Source: Arthrobacter jiangjiafuii (GTDB lineage Bacteria; Actinomycetota; Actinomycetes; Actinomycetales; Micrococcaceae). Taken from it: a stretch of 64,000 nt of DNA. The stretch covers positions 2,666,001 to 2,730,000 of the forward strand of contig NZ_CP076022.1 of NCBI RefSeq assembly GCF_018622995.1, given 5' to 3'. This document shows, one piece after another, positions 1 to 11,941 of the stretch; position 1 is the first letter of the stretch, and every line of letters begins with the position of its first letter. Position numbers and translations under genes: made by a program. The notes under the pieces are model-generated. The model saw only the letters and a program-made list of their open reading frames with translations, made no database searches and was not told the DNA's origin.

Positions 1-2277
<2,277 letters not shown>

Positions 2278-2368
2278 CTGATTTGCTCCCAATCTAGTGT
2301 TGCCTGATTCTGGCGTCCCCAGTCTACGTGAGAGACGTTTGACGCAGTGCAGGGGTTCCCGCGCTGCG

Positions 2369-3577
2369 CTATTCCCGGCTTACTGCCAGTTTCAGATCTG
2401 TTGCCAGGTCGCCTGCCGGTTTTACAATAACGTCGTCCAGCCCCAGCCAATCTGCCATCATACGTAGTTCCGCGGCAAGCTCAACGGCGGTGTGGCCCGG
2501 CGAGCCTTCTTCGCGGTGCGCGGCCTGCACCAGCAGCGCCTTGTTGGACCGGTCCGCTTTCAGGTCCACCCGGGCAGCGAACTCCTCCCCCAGCAGGAAG
2601 GGCAGCACGTAGTATCCGTACCGGCGGGCTGCCGGCGGGGTATAGATTTCGATCCGGTACCGGAAGCCGAAAAGGTCCTGGAGCCGCTTCCGCTCGAACA
2701 CCATCGAATCGAAGGGGCTCAGCAGTGCCCGGGCTGCGGAGGCCCGCGGGATGACCGTATCCGTATGCAGATAGGCCGGGGACTTCCAGCCAGGGACCTG
2801 CACGGGCCGGAGGACGGCGCGTTCCACCAGGGTCTTCACGGCTTCGGCGGTCTCGCGCTGGGGCAGCCGGAAGTAGTCGGCGAGGCAGCGGACGGTTCCG
2901 ATGCCGTGTGCCCGGGCGGCCTGTTCCGTCAGGCGCAGCACGGCTCCCTGTGGATCCGTGGGTTCCAGGGCTGCGGCTCCAGCCGGATGCACGTCGGCGG
3001 TCAGTGCGTATTTCCGTTCAAACTGCGGTGTGCGCCCGGCTGTGCTCAGGACACCGGAGGCAAACAGGTCCTCCAATACCCGTTTCGAGGCTTTCCAGTT
3101 CCAGCCCCAGTGCTCTCGATCCCCTGCCTGGGCGTCGCCGAGGTGCGCGGCAATTTCCCGGGCCGTCAGCGGCGGTCCCTCGCCCAGCACCCGCAGGATA
3201 CGGTCGCTGAGCTGCTTTTTCAGCTCCGGGTCAAGTGAATGGGCCCTCATCCATGTCCGGCGCTGGACGGTCCGCAGATCGGCGAAAAGCTCCGGCCGGA
3301 TGTAGCTGGCCTCGTGGGCCCAGTACTCCACCATTTTGCGCGGGGACTTGGTGGCCAGGGCGTCCAGCGCTGCGGTGTCATACGGGCCGAGCCGTGAAAA
3401 CAGCGGCAGGTAGTGGCTTCGGGCCAGGACATTCACGGAATCGATCTGCAGCAGCTGCAACCGCGCAACGGTCCGCTCCACTGATCTGGCGCCCGGGACA
3501 GCCGGCCTCCCCCTGGCGAGCCCCTGCGCCCCCAGTGCGGCCCGCCGCGCCTGCCCGAGCGGAAGTGTGGGATTCAT
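2369..3577 (-). CDS. YcaQ-type winged-helix DNA glycosylase (HTH_42 family)
   Basis: A 402-residue protein of the HTH_42 superfamily. E. coli YcaQ in this family unhooks DNA interstrand crosslinks and excises alkylated bases. The family's catalytic Gln-x-Asp motif is visible as Q44-I-D46, in the stretch [17 protein letters not shown]. Tandem winged-helix segments and a conserved C-terminal region ([20 protein letters not shown]) follow. Length fits the family. It lies between hpf and secA on the same strand, 91 nt before secA, but a hairpin separates it from hpf, so it probably has its own promoter. Family assignment is firm; the exact lesion repaired is inference. Confidence 0.85.
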   Translation of the reverse strand: MNPTLPLGQARRAALGAQGLARGRPAVPGARSVERTVARLQLLQIDSVNVLARSHYLPLFSRLGPYDTAALDALATKSPRKMVEYWAHEASYIRPELFADLRTVQRRTWMRAHSLDPELKKQLSDRILRVLGEGPPLTAREIAAHLGDAQAGDREHWGWNWKASKRVLEDLFASGVLSTAGRTPQFERKYALTADVHPAGAAALEPTDPQGAVLRLTEQAARAHGIGTVRCLADYFRLPQRETAEAVKTLVERAVLRPVQVPGWKSPAYLHTDTVIPRASAARALLSPFDSMVFERKRLQDLFGFRYRIEIYTPPAARRYGYYVLPFLLGEEFAARVDLKADRSNKALLVQAAHREEGSPGHTAVELAAELRMMADWLGLDDVIVKPAGDLATDLKLAVSRE

Positions 3578-3613
3578 ACGCCCATCCTAGGGGCGCGGTC
3601 CGCCGGGAAATGA

Positions 3614-3667
3614 AAGACCTCCGGGGCGGTGCGCTCTGGTACGAGCTGCACCGCTCCCGGAGGTCTT
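3614..3667. terminator. Long inverted repeat between hpf and the YcaQ-type gene
   Basis: An 11-base arm (3614-3624) pairs perfectly with 3657-3667, and an inner GCGGTGC/GCACCGC pair extends the stem around a loop of about 15 nt. It lies just after the hpf stop codon and before the next gene on the minus strand. No long T-run follows, so it is a probable but not classical intrinsic terminator. Confidence 0.6.
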
Positions 3668-3711
3668 ACGCCTGCTACGGACCGGCAGGTCCGTTCGCTA
3701 AGCCCTGGCGG

Positions 3712-4443
3712 CTAGGCCGTAGCCGCTGCTCCTTCGGAGGCACGGTACGGGCGGGTCTCCTCCCGCAGGTCCTCGCTGCCTTCGGCGCAGCGCGAATCCA
3801 GGGTAATGACGCCGTAGGTCCATCCGCGGCGGCGGTAGACCACGGAAGGGGCTCCAGTGGCGGAGTCCACAAAGAGGTAGAAGTCGTGACCGACCAGTTC
3901 CATGTTGTCCACAGCGTCGTCAAGGCTCATGGGGGCACCCGGGAAAACCTTGCGCCGGATCAGGACAGGGCAGTCGTCATCAACAGCTTCAACACCGTCA
4001 TTTTCTGCCGCCTCCGCGCTTTCAGCCGCGGCAGACTCGGCGGCGGCGTTCTCCAGCTGGGCGTACAACGGCTCGGAGGTGCTGGCCGTGTCCAGGCCCG
4101 CTGTCGCTACGCGTACCGCCATGGGGGTGTGCCGCCCGTGATGGACCTTCCGGCGGTCACTGGCCCGGCGGAGCCGTTCCATGAGTTTGGCGTAGGCGAG
4201 GTCGAAGGCGGCAAATTTATCGCCGGACGTGGCTTCCGCGCGAACCACGGGACCGCGTCCGATGACGGTCAGTTCAACGGTAAGAGAGCTGTCTGCTTCA
4301 CGGACGTTGGGCTGCTTGGTTACCCTCGCATCGACACGCTGCACTTTGTTGCCCAGGCTCTCGACCTTGCCGATGCGTTCTTCGGCGTACTCCCGGAACC
4401 GGTCAGATACTGCAACGTTGCGTCCGCTGATCATGAATTCCAT
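3712..4443 (-). CDS. hpf: Long-form ribosome hibernation promoting factor
   Basis: Long HPF dimerises 70S ribosomes into inactive 100S particles in stationary phase or stress. The 243-residue protein has the N-terminal S30AE/YfiA fold (start MEFMISGRNVAVSDRFREYA, to about residue 105), an acidic, alanine-rich linker and the C-terminal dimerisation domain (about residues 185-243, with SLDDAVDNMELVGHDFYLF). I chose the ATG at 4443, which has GGAGGG at good spacing; a longer ORF upstream lacks homology. It follows comF and is the same neighbour pair I recall in mycobacteria. A hairpin closes the transcript. Confidence 0.93.
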   Translation of the reverse strand: MEFMISGRNVAVSDRFREYAEERIGKVESLGNKVQRVDARVTKQPNVREADSSLTVELTVIGRGPVVRAEATSGDKFAAFDLAYAKLMERLRRASDRRKVHHGRHTPMAVRVATAGLDTASTSEPLYAQLENAAAESAAAESAEAAENDGVEAVDDDCPVLIRRKVFPGAPMSLDDAVDNMELVGHDFYLFVDSATGAPSVVYRRRGWTYGVITLDSRCAEGSEDLREETRPYRASEGAAATA

Positions 4444-4618
4444 GGTGCCCTCCAATAGATTTCGGTGACACAGCAACGGCCGCTGCCAAAAACCTGCGAC
4501 CGCTGCCGCAGGACAGCTCCGTTTCTTGAAGCTGTCCATACCAACACGTTAGATCACCCTCCGGCGTTATTCACCTTCGGACATTCCGATTGTTGCTGCT
4601 GCCGGTCTTGGACTAGGC

Positions 4619-5455
4619 TCAGCCATTTGTGTTAGCTGCGTCACGTGCCGGGCCGGGCGTTGCTGCGATCACTGCAGCCGCCTGGACCTGCGCTCCGGCG
4701 GCCCTGAGCGCCCGCGTGGCTTCGGCAATCGTTGCTCCGGTCGTCAGCACGTCATCAACGACCAGGCAGCGTATCCCGGCCAGGGAGCCCGGCGCTCCGG
4801 CCGTCATCGTTCCGTAAACATTGGCCCGCCGCCCCCTTTTTCCGAGGCTTTTCTGGCCGCCGGGGCGGGGAACGACGACGGCACCCCGCGTTCCGGGCCC
4901 TGCGGCGCCCCGGCCCGGCCGGGAATGGACAACCAGTGGCGCCAGGGTTGTCTGTGCGGGCAGCAGCCGCCGGGCACGCAGTGCCCCCAGGAGCAGGTCC
5001 AGCGGACTGTAACCGCGTCGCCGCAGGGCCCGCGCCGTCCCGGGGACAGGCACCAGGACGAGTCCGCGCGCTCCGGCGTCCTCGGCGGCCCGGTGCAGCA
5101 CTCCGGCCAGGACGGGGCGCAAAACCGGGGCGAGGTCGGTGTGTCCGTGGTTCTTGTAGGCCAGCAGAACCTGGGCCAGCCCGCCGGCGTAACGCCCGGC
5201 GGCCAGGACCGGAAGGGCCCCGGGCAGGGCCTCGGCTGCCTCGTGGGCGTAGTACGGGCGGGCCGTGCTGCGCCGCAGAAGTGCCCGGCACGGCACGCAC
5301 AGCGAGTGGTCGGCGCAGCCGCAGACTACGCACGACGTCGGCAGCAGGACGGCGCCCAGGTCGGCGGCCGCGGCGCCGGCGGCAGCAGGCCACGGACGCA
5401 GCCGCCAGTGGTCAGCGAGGAGGAGCAGGCGGTCGGTGTAACCAGGTTCCGGCAT
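4619..5455 (-). CDS. comF: ComF-family phosphoribosyltransferase-like protein
   Basis: ComF proteins combine a zinc-finger-like N-terminus with a PRTase fold; in naturally competent bacteria they help take up single-stranded DNA, while in most actinobacteria the role is unproven. Cysteines at about residues 42, 45, 47, 53 and 56 form the N-terminal metal-binding cluster. The PRPP-binding loop is visible as VVDDVLTTGAT at residues 232-242. The protein is 278 residues, slightly long because of an alanine-rich N-terminus. It lies between lpqB and hpf on the same strand. Catalytic activity is inferred from the intact loop. Confidence 0.85.
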   Translation of the reverse strand: MPEPGYTDRLLLLADHWRLRPWPAAAGAAAADLGAVLLPTSCVVCGCADHSLCVPCRALLRRSTARPYYAHEAAEALPGALPVLAAGRYAGGLAQVLLAYKNHGHTDLAPVLRPVLAGVLHRAAEDAGARGLVLVPVPGTARALRRRGYSPLDLLLGALRARRLLPAQTTLAPLVVHSRPGRGAAGPGTRGAVVVPRPGGQKSLGKRGRRANVYGTMTAGAPGSLAGIRCLVVDDVLTTGATIAEATRALRAAGAQVQAAAVIAATPGPARDAANTNG

Positions 5456-5557
5456 GCCGGCCAGTCTGCAGTCCCGTACCAGAGGCGCCCGAGCTCCCCC
5501 GGCGGAAGTGGAACAACCGCACCGGCGCCCGGCGGGCCGGACCCCGGTGGAGGACGG

Positions 5558-7300
5558 CTAGCCGGGGAACGCCGGGTCCCGCAGTCCTTCGCCTACCTCG
5601 TACCAGCTGTTGCCCATCCGTTTGAACATGGCCGTCGATGTTTGAGCGTAGATATTCTGCTCGCCCTTGCCCGCGCTGAGTCCCGTGATTCCGGCGAGGC
5701 CGGCCAGGGCTTCCGGATCTTTGCCCAGGCTCAGGATCACCGGAACCACCTGCCCCTCGGCAGCAGTCTGTGCCACCAGTACGGAGTCCTCGGAAACCCA
5801 CTTGGCCCGGTTCACCGGAGGTGCCTCGGCGATGCCCGGCCCCGAACCGGCGGAGACCGCCAGCTCCAGCGGAGTGGTCAGCGTTCGGGGAACGCCCCCG
5901 GCGTCGCGCACCACACCGGCGACCAGCACGTGGCTGGTTCCGCCCTCGTTGGTAACCAGCAGCGCCCGCGCACCGTCGCGGGAGATCCGCAGTTCAGAAA
6001 CGGTGACGCCGGCCAGCCAGGCGACCGGCAGGTTCACCATGTCGTCTGCTTCACCGCCCGGAGGCAACGCCAGGACGCCGGCGCCGGATCCGCCGGCGGA
6101 CGCAGTCCAGGTCCACTGCTGGGGATCGATGCTGGGGGCCGTGAGCGAAGTGCCCTCGGCCACCTGCCGGGTTTCCTGGTTCGGGCCGGTCAGGAACAGG
6201 GCGGAACGGTCCGCGTCCAGGAACGCGATCGTCGACAGGTCCAGGGACAGCGCCGGATCACGCGGGGAGTATTCGGCGACGCTGGGCATGCCTTCAATGG
6301 CCAGCGGCTGCATGTCCTTGAAATACGCCAGCTCGTTCTGCGACACGGTGATCTGGGTGCCGCCGACTTCCGGATCGGCCATTGCCTCGACGGGGGATCC
6401 GTTTTCCTTGCCCAGGTCGACGGCGCGCTGGTTGACGGTCATCTCGACCGAATTCACGTTGTTCAGCTGGGTCAGGTTCTGCGTGAGCTGCAGCGACATC
6501 TGCTGCCGGTTCAGGTCGCTGGAGTCCTCCAGGACTTCGGCGGAAAGGTCCACCGCAGCCACCCCCGAGACCACGGGAACGGCTTCACGGGCCAGGGCCG
6601 TGCCGGCAGGGAACGCGCTGGTGACTGCGCCCTGGAGATAGGGTGCGGGGCCTTCGAGCATGGCCTTGACGACGTTGGCGGCGATGCCTGCCTTCTGTAC
6701 GAACCAGCGGGTGTCCGGAACCCAGAAGTCGTAGGTGCTCGAATAGAAGTAGAGGTTATGGGCCAGGAACAGCAGGGAGAAGCTGACCTCGGAGATCATG
6801 ATTCCGTTGGGCACGGAGCTGATCCGCCATTGCCCGTCCACCTGTTCCAGCGACGCGGACAGCGTTTCGGTGGTGCCCGAGGCCTTGTCCGTCCGGATCC
6901 CGCGGGCATCCAGTGCACCCACGACTTCGAGCTGCACGGAATAGCTGTTGCCGTCCGGGTCCGGAACGATGTTCGGATCGGCCCCGTAGATGAGCACCCG
7001 GTCCGTGGGCGACCAGGTATCGGCGAGGCTGTCGGTCAGGAATTCGCGGGCAACACTGTAGTCGTCGGCCGCGCCGGTGCCGGCGGTGATGAATCCCTGC
7101 AGGATCTGCTGCGGCGTCTCGCCGCCCTCGTCGCTGGGACCGCGCGGCGCCAGCACGAAGGTGTCTACGAGCGCACTGCCGCCACCGCTTTCGGCGGAGG
7201 CGGTGCCAACGGGCCCGGTCGTGGGAATGGATGAACATCCGGTGAGCACTGCCAGTAGTGCTGCGGCCATCGCCAGCAGCCTGAGGGGTTTACGGGACAT
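5558..7300 (-). CDS. lpqB: Lipoprotein LpqB, accessory protein of the MtrAB two-component system
   Basis: LpqB is a membrane-anchored lipoprotein that modulates the MtrB kinase in actinobacteria. The 580-residue protein starts at an ATG with GAGGAGG upstream and has a lipoprotein signal peptide with the lipidated cysteine at residue 22 (VLTGC). A GerMN (sporulation/spore germination-type) domain and a beta-propeller-like C-terminus follow, as in the family. The start lies inside the end of mtrB, an 11-nt overlap that implies translational coupling. Function is taken from the mycobacterial family, not from a motif with known chemistry. Confidence 0.93.
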   Translation of the reverse strand: MSRKPLRLLAMAAALLAVLTGCSSIPTTGPVGTASAESGGGSALVDTFVLAPRGPSDEGGETPQQILQGFITAGTGAADDYSVAREFLTDSLADTWSPTDRVLIYGADPNIVPDPDGNSYSVQLEVVGALDARGIRTDKASGTTETLSASLEQVDGQWRISSVPNGIMISEVSFSLLFLAHNLYFYSSTYDFWVPDTRWFVQKAGIAANVVKAMLEGPAPYLQGAVTSAFPAGTALAREAVPVVSGVAAVDLSAEVLEDSSDLNRQQMSLQLTQNLTQLNNVNSVEMTVNQRAVDLGKENGSPVEAMADPEVGGTQITVSQNELAYFKDMQPLAIEGMPSVAEYSPRDPALSLDLSTIAFLDADRSALFLTGPNQETRQVAEGTSLTAPSIDPQQWTWTASAGGSGAGVLALPPGGEADDMVNLPVAWLAGVTVSELRISRDGARALLVTNEGGTSHVLVAGVVRDAGGVPRTLTTPLELAVSAGSGPGIAEAPPVNRAKWVSEDSVLVAQTAAEGQVVPVILSLGKDPEALAGLAGITGLSAGKGEQNIYAQTSTAMFKRMGNSWYEVGEGLRDPAFPG

Positions 7301-9026
7301 CTCGCTCCTCCTCGGCCGGGGCCGCTGCAGCAGCCAGTGCCCGCGGCCCGCGGCCCGAGTCGTACGGCGAAAGGGGAACCGGTGATTCGGTGAAGGGCAC
7401 CCCGTTGCGGCGGGGCAGGGTAAGGCGGAAGCAGGCGCCGTCGCCGGGCCGGCCCCAGGCCTGGAGCAGCCCGCCGTGCAGCAGGGCGTCCTCGACGGCG
7501 ATGGACAGGCCCAGTCCGCTGCCACCGGTGGTGCGGGCGCGGGCGGGGTCGGCACGCCAGAACCGGTCGAAGACGCGGGAGGCTTCGTCGTCGGTCATGC
7601 CGATGCCGTGGTCGCGCACGGCGACGGCGACGGCGTCGAGGTTCGAGGCAATGGCAATTTCAATGGGCTCCCCTTCGCCGTGTTCCAGGGCGTTGACGAC
7701 CAGGTTGCGCAGGATCCGCTCGATCCGCCGGGGGTCGGCGTCGACCATACAGCTGGCCTCCTTCGATACGACGGTGATTTCAGAGCCGATGTTCATGGCC
7801 AGCGGTTCGGTGGCGTCGATGACATCGCGGACCACGGTGAAAATGTCGGTGGGTTCCAGGTCCGGAGTGGCAGCGCCGGCGTCGAAGCGGGAGATCTCGA
7901 GCAGGTCGGCGAGCAGCGCCTGGAAACGCTCGACCTGGTGGTAGAGCAGTTCGGTGGAGCGGCGGCTGATCGGGTCGAAGCCCTCGCGGGCGTCGTAAAG
8001 CACCTCAGCAGCCATCCGCACGGTGGTCAGCGGGGTGCGCAGTTCGTGCGAGACGTCGGAAACGAAGACCTGCTGCATGCGCGAGAGCTGGGCCAGCTGC
8101 GTGATCTGGTCCTGCAGGGTGGCAGCCATGTGGTTGAAGGAAGCGGCCAGTCGCGCCACTTCGTCCTCGCCCTTGACCACCATGCGTTCCTGCAGCTCAC
8201 CGGCAGCCAGCTTCTCCGACACGGAGGCGGCATTACTGACGGCGCCCACCCCTGCTTTCGTCACGATCCAGGCGATGGTGCCGATGATTACGAGCATCAG
8301 TCCGCCGGCAATCCAGAGGATCCGGTGGATGTCGTCCAGGGTCTGCTGCATGCTCTCGAGGTCATAGATCAGGTACAGCGCATACTCGGCGCTGTCCGGC
8401 GGCAGGGTGACCTTCGTGCCGTAGGCCAGGCCCGGTTCGCCGTGTGCGAGCGCCAGCGGAGACCAGTGGATGGTGTCCTGCTCGTTGTTCACGTCGATGC
8501 TGCGGATGGACTCGCTCAGCGCCGGAGGAATGCTCCCCGCGGTGATGCCCTCCCCCAGGGTCTGGGAGACAAACAGGTTCTGGTCCTGGTCCGGCATGGG
8601 GGTGAGCAGGTACAGCCGGCGTGCATCGGCGCCCTGGCCCTCCAGCAGCGAGAGGGTGTTGGAGACCAGGCGTTCGGTGCCTTCCCGGTCGGTTGCGGCC
8701 GTGGTCCGGAAGTTCTCCTTGGCGGAGTTCAGGCCGGCGGTGGCTTCAGCCTGGAACTGGCTCAGGCGCTCTTCATAGAGGGCACCGGCGATCTGGTGCG
8801 AGAGGAAGGCGCCGACGCCGGCGCAGGCCAGGGTGACCAGCAGCAGCGTGGCCACTACCGTCTTGAACAGCAGCGACCGCCGCCACCTCCGGGCGATGCG
8901 CTGGAATGTTGCCTTGCGCAGGGCGTCCCGGACCCGTTTCAGGGAAAGCAGTGCCGCCGGCAGGACTTCGGTCCTGAGGACCGAAGCCCGCGGGCGCCTA
9001 GCTCTGGCCGGCTTTGTAACCGACAC
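7290..9026 (-). CDS. mtrB: Sensor histidine kinase MtrB
   Basis: MtrB phosphorylates MtrA to control cell division, wall hydrolases and osmotic response in actinobacteria. The 578-residue protein has a first membrane helix at about 51-75, an extracytoplasmic region of about 160 residues, a second helix at about 236-260, a HAMP linker and the H-box with phospho-accepting His327 (SHELRTPL). The N, G1 and G2 boxes are seen in NALEHGEG, DHGIGM and GGSGLGLSI. The GTG at 9026 overlaps mtrA by 29 nt; no clear ribosome site is seen, so the start is less certain than the gene. The 3' end overlaps lpqB. Confidence 0.95.
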   Translation of the reverse strand: MSVTKPARARRPRASVLRTEVLPAALLSLKRVRDALRKATFQRIARRWRRSLLFKTVVATLLLVTLACAGVGAFLSHQIAGALYEERLSQFQAEATAGLNSAKENFRTTAATDREGTERLVSNTLSLLEGQGADARRLYLLTPMPDQDQNLFVSQTLGEGITAGSIPPALSESIRSIDVNNEQDTIHWSPLALAHGEPGLAYGTKVTLPPDSAEYALYLIYDLESMQQTLDDIHRILWIAGGLMLVIIGTIAWIVTKAGVGAVSNAASVSEKLAAGELQERMVVKGEDEVARLAASFNHMAATLQDQITQLAQLSRMQQVFVSDVSHELRTPLTTVRMAAEVLYDAREGFDPISRRSTELLYHQVERFQALLADLLEISRFDAGAATPDLEPTDIFTVVRDVIDATEPLAMNIGSEITVVSKEASCMVDADPRRIERILRNLVVNALEHGEGEPIEIAIASNLDAVAVAVRDHGIGMTDDEASRVFDRFWRADPARARTTGGSGLGLSIAVEDALLHGGLLQAWGRPGDGACFRLTLPRRNGVPFTESPVPLSPYDSGRGPRALAAAAAPAEEERDVP

Positions 9027-9675
9027 CGCGCACCGTCAGGACAATTTCGGGTGCTTCGGGGTCGCGCTCGATCTTGGAACGAAGCCGCTGCACATGGACG
9101 TTGACCAGCCGGGTATCCGCGGCGTGGCGGTAGCCCCAGACCTGCTCCAGGAGCATTTCCCGGGTGAAGACCTGCCACGGCTTCCGGGCCAGGGCCACCA
9201 GCAGGTCGAACTCCAGCGGGGTCAGGGAGATGGTGTCGGCACCGCGGGAAACCACGTGGCCGGGCACGTCAATGGCAACCTCGCCGATGCTCAGGCTTTC
9301 GGGCGCCTTGGTGTCGCCCGGGCGCAGCCGGGCCCTGACGCGGGCGACCAGTTCCGCCGGCTTGAAGGGCTTGGGCACGTAGTCGTCCGCCCCTGATTCC
9401 AGGCCGCGCACGACGTCGGAGGTATCGGATTTGGCGGTCAGCATCACGATGGGGACATCGGACTCGGCGCGGATCTGCCGGCAGACTTCGATGCCGTCGA
9501 TGCCGGGCAGCATCAGGTCAAGCAGGACAAGGTCCGGTTTGGAATTGCGGAAGATCTCCAGTGCCTTGGACCCGTGCGCGCAGAAGACAGGGTCGAACCC
9601 GTCGTTGCGGAGCACAATGCCGATCATCTCGGCCAGTGCTTCGTCGTCGTCAACGACCAATATGCGTGCCTTCAT
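8998..9675 (-). CDS. mtrA: OmpR-family response regulator MtrA
   Basis: MtrA is the essential or near-essential partner regulator of MtrB, binding promoters for cell division and cell-wall genes. The 225-residue protein has a receiver domain with the acidic pocket VVDDDE and phospho-acceptor Asp53 (LLDLMLPG), switch residues in VMLTAKSD and the conserved Lys in PKPFKP. The C-terminal winged helix (VFTREMLLEQVWG, ADTRLVNVHVQRLRSKIE) is typical of the OmpR class. The ATG is preceded by AGGGAG at good spacing. It is the first gene of mtrA-mtrB-lpqB. Confidence 0.97.
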   Translation of the reverse strand: MKARILVVDDDEALAEMIGIVLRNDGFDPVFCAHGSKALEIFRNSKPDLVLLDLMLPGIDGIEVCRQIRAESDVPIVMLTAKSDTSDVVRGLESGADDYVPKPFKPAELVARVRARLRPGDTKAPESLSIGEVAIDVPGHVVSRGADTISLTPLEFDLLVALARKPWQVFTREMLLEQVWGYRHAADTRLVNVHVQRLRSKIERDPEAPEIVLTVRGVGYKAGQS

Positions 9676-9944
9676 AACTCCCTGTCCCCAGTTGACTGCT
9701 CAAGCCGGTTCCTCGTTGCGGTGCGTTCCCGGGCGGCGGCCCTCCCGGCTGTCCGGGTACTCCCGGTGAACCACTGCCAGCTGAACCCGGATGCGGCGCA
9801 TATGTGTGTCGCGGGACACCGGAACAGCGGACAATATCCCTATCATCCTAGAGGACATAGTTTCTGCCGCTGTTTGCCCGGGACGGCAGGTTTGGTCTGG
9901 AACTATAGTCGGGTCAGGGCAAACAACTCTTTTGGGGGCACACC
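9676..9944. other. Divergent intergenic region between mtrA and the MoxR operon
   Basis: These 269 nt separate mtrA (minus) from the MoxR-type operon (plus). They contain a perfect inverted repeat GTGTC-N4-GACAC at 9806-9819, a possible regulator site, and a TATAGT hexamer at 9904-9909 that could be the -10 element of the plus-strand operon, although no good -35 lies 17 bases upstream. No convincing ORF is seen. Confidence 0.4.
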
Positions 9945-11261
9945 TTGGGTCAGGACAATCACAGCGGCGCCATCCCGCCGGAGCGCCAGGAGCCGTCCGT
10001 GCCGGGGTCCGGCCCGGACGACGCCGGCACGTCCGGCACCCGGGATCCGGAGCAGGCTCCCCCGCCGTGGGGACAGTCCCCGTTGCCGCAGCCGCCGTCG
10101 GACGCCCGACCCGGGCAGTGGGGCGTTCCATACCCTGCGCCGCAGCCTCCGCAGAACCCCTGGGGCGGGCAGAACCCCTGGAGCCAGGAACCTGCCGCGC
10201 CCCAGGCGGACCGGCAGCACGGCGCGCCGCAGCAGTGGGGAGCGCCCCAGCAGTGGGGGGCTCCCCTGCAGCAGGGCGGCTGGTCACCGCCCCCGAAACC
10301 CGGCGTCATTCCCCTGCGGCCGCTGCGCCTGGGGGAACTGCTTGACGGCGCCTTCCAGGCCTGCCGCCGGAACGCAGCCGCAACCTTCGGCACGGCGCTG
10401 CTGATCCAGGCGGTCGTCGCCCTGCTGACCTTCTTCTTCGCCCGGGACCTCTTCTCCCCCGCAGTGATGGGCGGCGACATGGATGCTGCCGAGGCTGCCG
10501 TGGATTCCTCGCTGACAGCCGCCACCCTCCTGGGCATTGTCTCCGCCGTCGGCGTCCTGCTGCTGCAGGGAATCCTCGTGGTCCCCGTGGCCCGATCCAT
10601 CCTGAACCTGAAAACGGGTTTCGCCCAGACCTGGAAACTCTGCCGCACCAGGCTGCTCCCGCTGGCCGGACTCGGTTTGCTGCTGACGGCGATGATCATC
10701 GTCGGGTTCGTGGTTTTCGGATTCCTCCTGATCCTGATCGTGGACACGCTGGGCGCGGCGGGCATTCCCCTGGTCATCGTGGGCGTCCTCGCCCTGGTTG
10801 CCGTGTATGCGTGGCTTGCCGTCAAGCTGGCCCTGGCTCCTGCGGCCCTGGTCCTGGAACCGGCAGGAGTCTTCCGGTCGCTGGGCCGTTCCTGGCAGCT
10901 GACCGGCCGCAACTTCTGGCGTGCCTTCGGCATCCTGGCGCTGACCACGGTGCTCGTCACCGTCGTCTCCTCGATCATCACCACACCCGTGGCCCTGATC
11001 CTGGGCTTCCTCGGCGCCTTCGGCAGCGGCGGTGACGGCGGCGCCGGCACCGCCGTTGCCCTGGTCGCCCTGAACCTGGCCATCACCACCTTTTTCAGCG
11101 CCGTGGGCTACGCCTTCCAGGCCGGCGTGACGTCCCTGTTGTACGTGGACCTGCGCATGCGCCGCGAGGGGTTCGATATCACGCTGATGAAGGAGCAGGA
11201 ACTTTCCGGCCAGGACGACGGCCTGGTTCCGGGCCGCAGGAATCCCGGCATCCCGGGATGA
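9945..11261 (+). CDS. Proline-rich multi-pass membrane protein (glycerophosphodiesterase-type membrane domain)
   Basis: A 438-residue protein whose first ~115 residues are proline, glutamine and tryptophan rich, with imperfect repeats (QNPWGGQNPW; QQWGAPQQWGAP). About six hydrophobic segments follow from residue ~140. The membrane part resembles the 'glycerophosphoryl diester phosphodiesterase membrane domain' family; no phosphodiesterase catalytic domain is present, so enzymatic activity is not implied. The TTG at 9945 has GGGGG upstream. It opens the operon with DUF4129, DUF4350, MoxR and DUF58 genes; its stop overlaps the next start (ATGA). Confidence 0.75.
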   Translation: MGQDNHSGAIPPERQEPSVPGSGPDDAGTSGTRDPEQAPPPWGQSPLPQPPSDARPGQWGVPYPAPQPPQNPWGGQNPWSQEPAAPQADRQHGAPQQWGAPQQWGAPLQQGGWSPPPKPGVIPLRPLRLGELLDGAFQACRRNAAATFGTALLIQAVVALLTFFFARDLFSPAVMGGDMDAAEAAVDSSLTAATLLGIVSAVGVLLLQGILVVPVARSILNLKTGFAQTWKLCRTRLLPLAGLGLLLTAMIIVGFVVFGFLLILIVDTLGAAGIPLVIVGVLALVAVYAWLAVKLALAPAALVLEPAGVFRSLGRSWQLTGRNFWRAFGILALTTVLVTVVSSIITTPVALILGFLGAFGSGGDGGAGTAVALVALNLAITTFFSAVGYAFQAGVTSLLYVDLRMRREGFDITLMKEQELSGQDDGLVPGRRNPGIPG

Positions 11262-11941
11262 GGCTCCCCCAACCTGTGGCTTTCCAGGGCCTCGTCCCCT
11301 TGGAGGTCCCGGTTGTTCCGGACGGCGGGCAGGGGCGGGAGTGGGCTGAACGCGAACTCTCCCGCTCCGTGTACCAGGATGCCAAGCCCGGCCTGATCGA
11401 AAGGTTCTGGCAATGGGTGCGGGAGTTTTTCGCTGACCTCCTGGACGGCCTCACCGGCGTGGATCCGTCGCTGGGAGTGCTGCTGATCGCCGGGGGCGCG
11501 GCGGCAGTACTCGCAGTTTCCATAGTGCTGGTGCGGCCGCGGTTGAACGCCCGGCGCCGGAAGGAGCTTTTCGACGCCGGCGAACAACGGGTAGCGGTGG
11601 ACCACCGCAGGCTTTCGGAGGAGGCTGCGGCGCGCGGTGAGTGGGACACGGCGCTGACCGAAAGACTGCGTGCCCTCATCAGGACAGCCGAAGAGCGCGT
11701 CATCCTCGATCCGCAGGCCGGCCGGACGGCGGCCGAGGCAGGGCAGGCGCTGGCCGGTTCCTTTCCGGCAGCCGCACCGGAAATCCGCTGGTTGGCCCGG
11801 CGCTTCGACGAGGTCCGGTACGGGCATCTCCTGGCAACATCCGTGGATGCCGAGCGCGCCCGGGACCTGGACCTGATGCTGGAACGCTCCGCCCCGGCCG
11901 CAACCGCTGCCCCGGCGCGAACCCTGGCGGTGCCCCGGTGA
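11258..11941 (+). CDS. DUF4129 domain membrane protein
   Basis: A 227-residue protein with one membrane helix at about residues 72-93 and a cytoplasmic DUF4129 region (EAAARGEWDTALTERLRALI, then RFDEVRYGH). Proteins of this family are usually encoded beside MoxR ATPases and DUF58 proteins, as here. The start overlaps the preceding stop by 4 nt and the stop overlaps the next GTG by 4 nt, so it is translated as part of a tightly coupled operon. Biochemical role unknown. Confidence 0.8.
   Translation: MRLPQPVAFQGLVPLEVPVVPDGGQGREWAERELSRSVYQDAKPGLIERFWQWVREFFADLLDGLTGVDPSLGVLLIAGGAAAVLAVSIVLVRPRLNARRRKELFDAGEQRVAVDHRRLSEEAAARGEWDTALTERLRALIRTAEERVILDPQAGRTAAEAGQALAGSFPAAAPEIRWLARRFDEVRYGHLLATSVDAERARDLDLMLERSAPAATAAPARTLAVPR

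Noticed and set aside
4925-7234. 769-codon plus-strand ORF across comF and lpqB
   Set aside because: Runs antisense over two clear genes, with no domain or ribosome site; a shadow frame.
11641-11937. Extended start of the DUF4350 protein
   Set aside because: It would overlap the whole second half of the DUF4129 gene; the GTGA overlap at 11938 is a better start.
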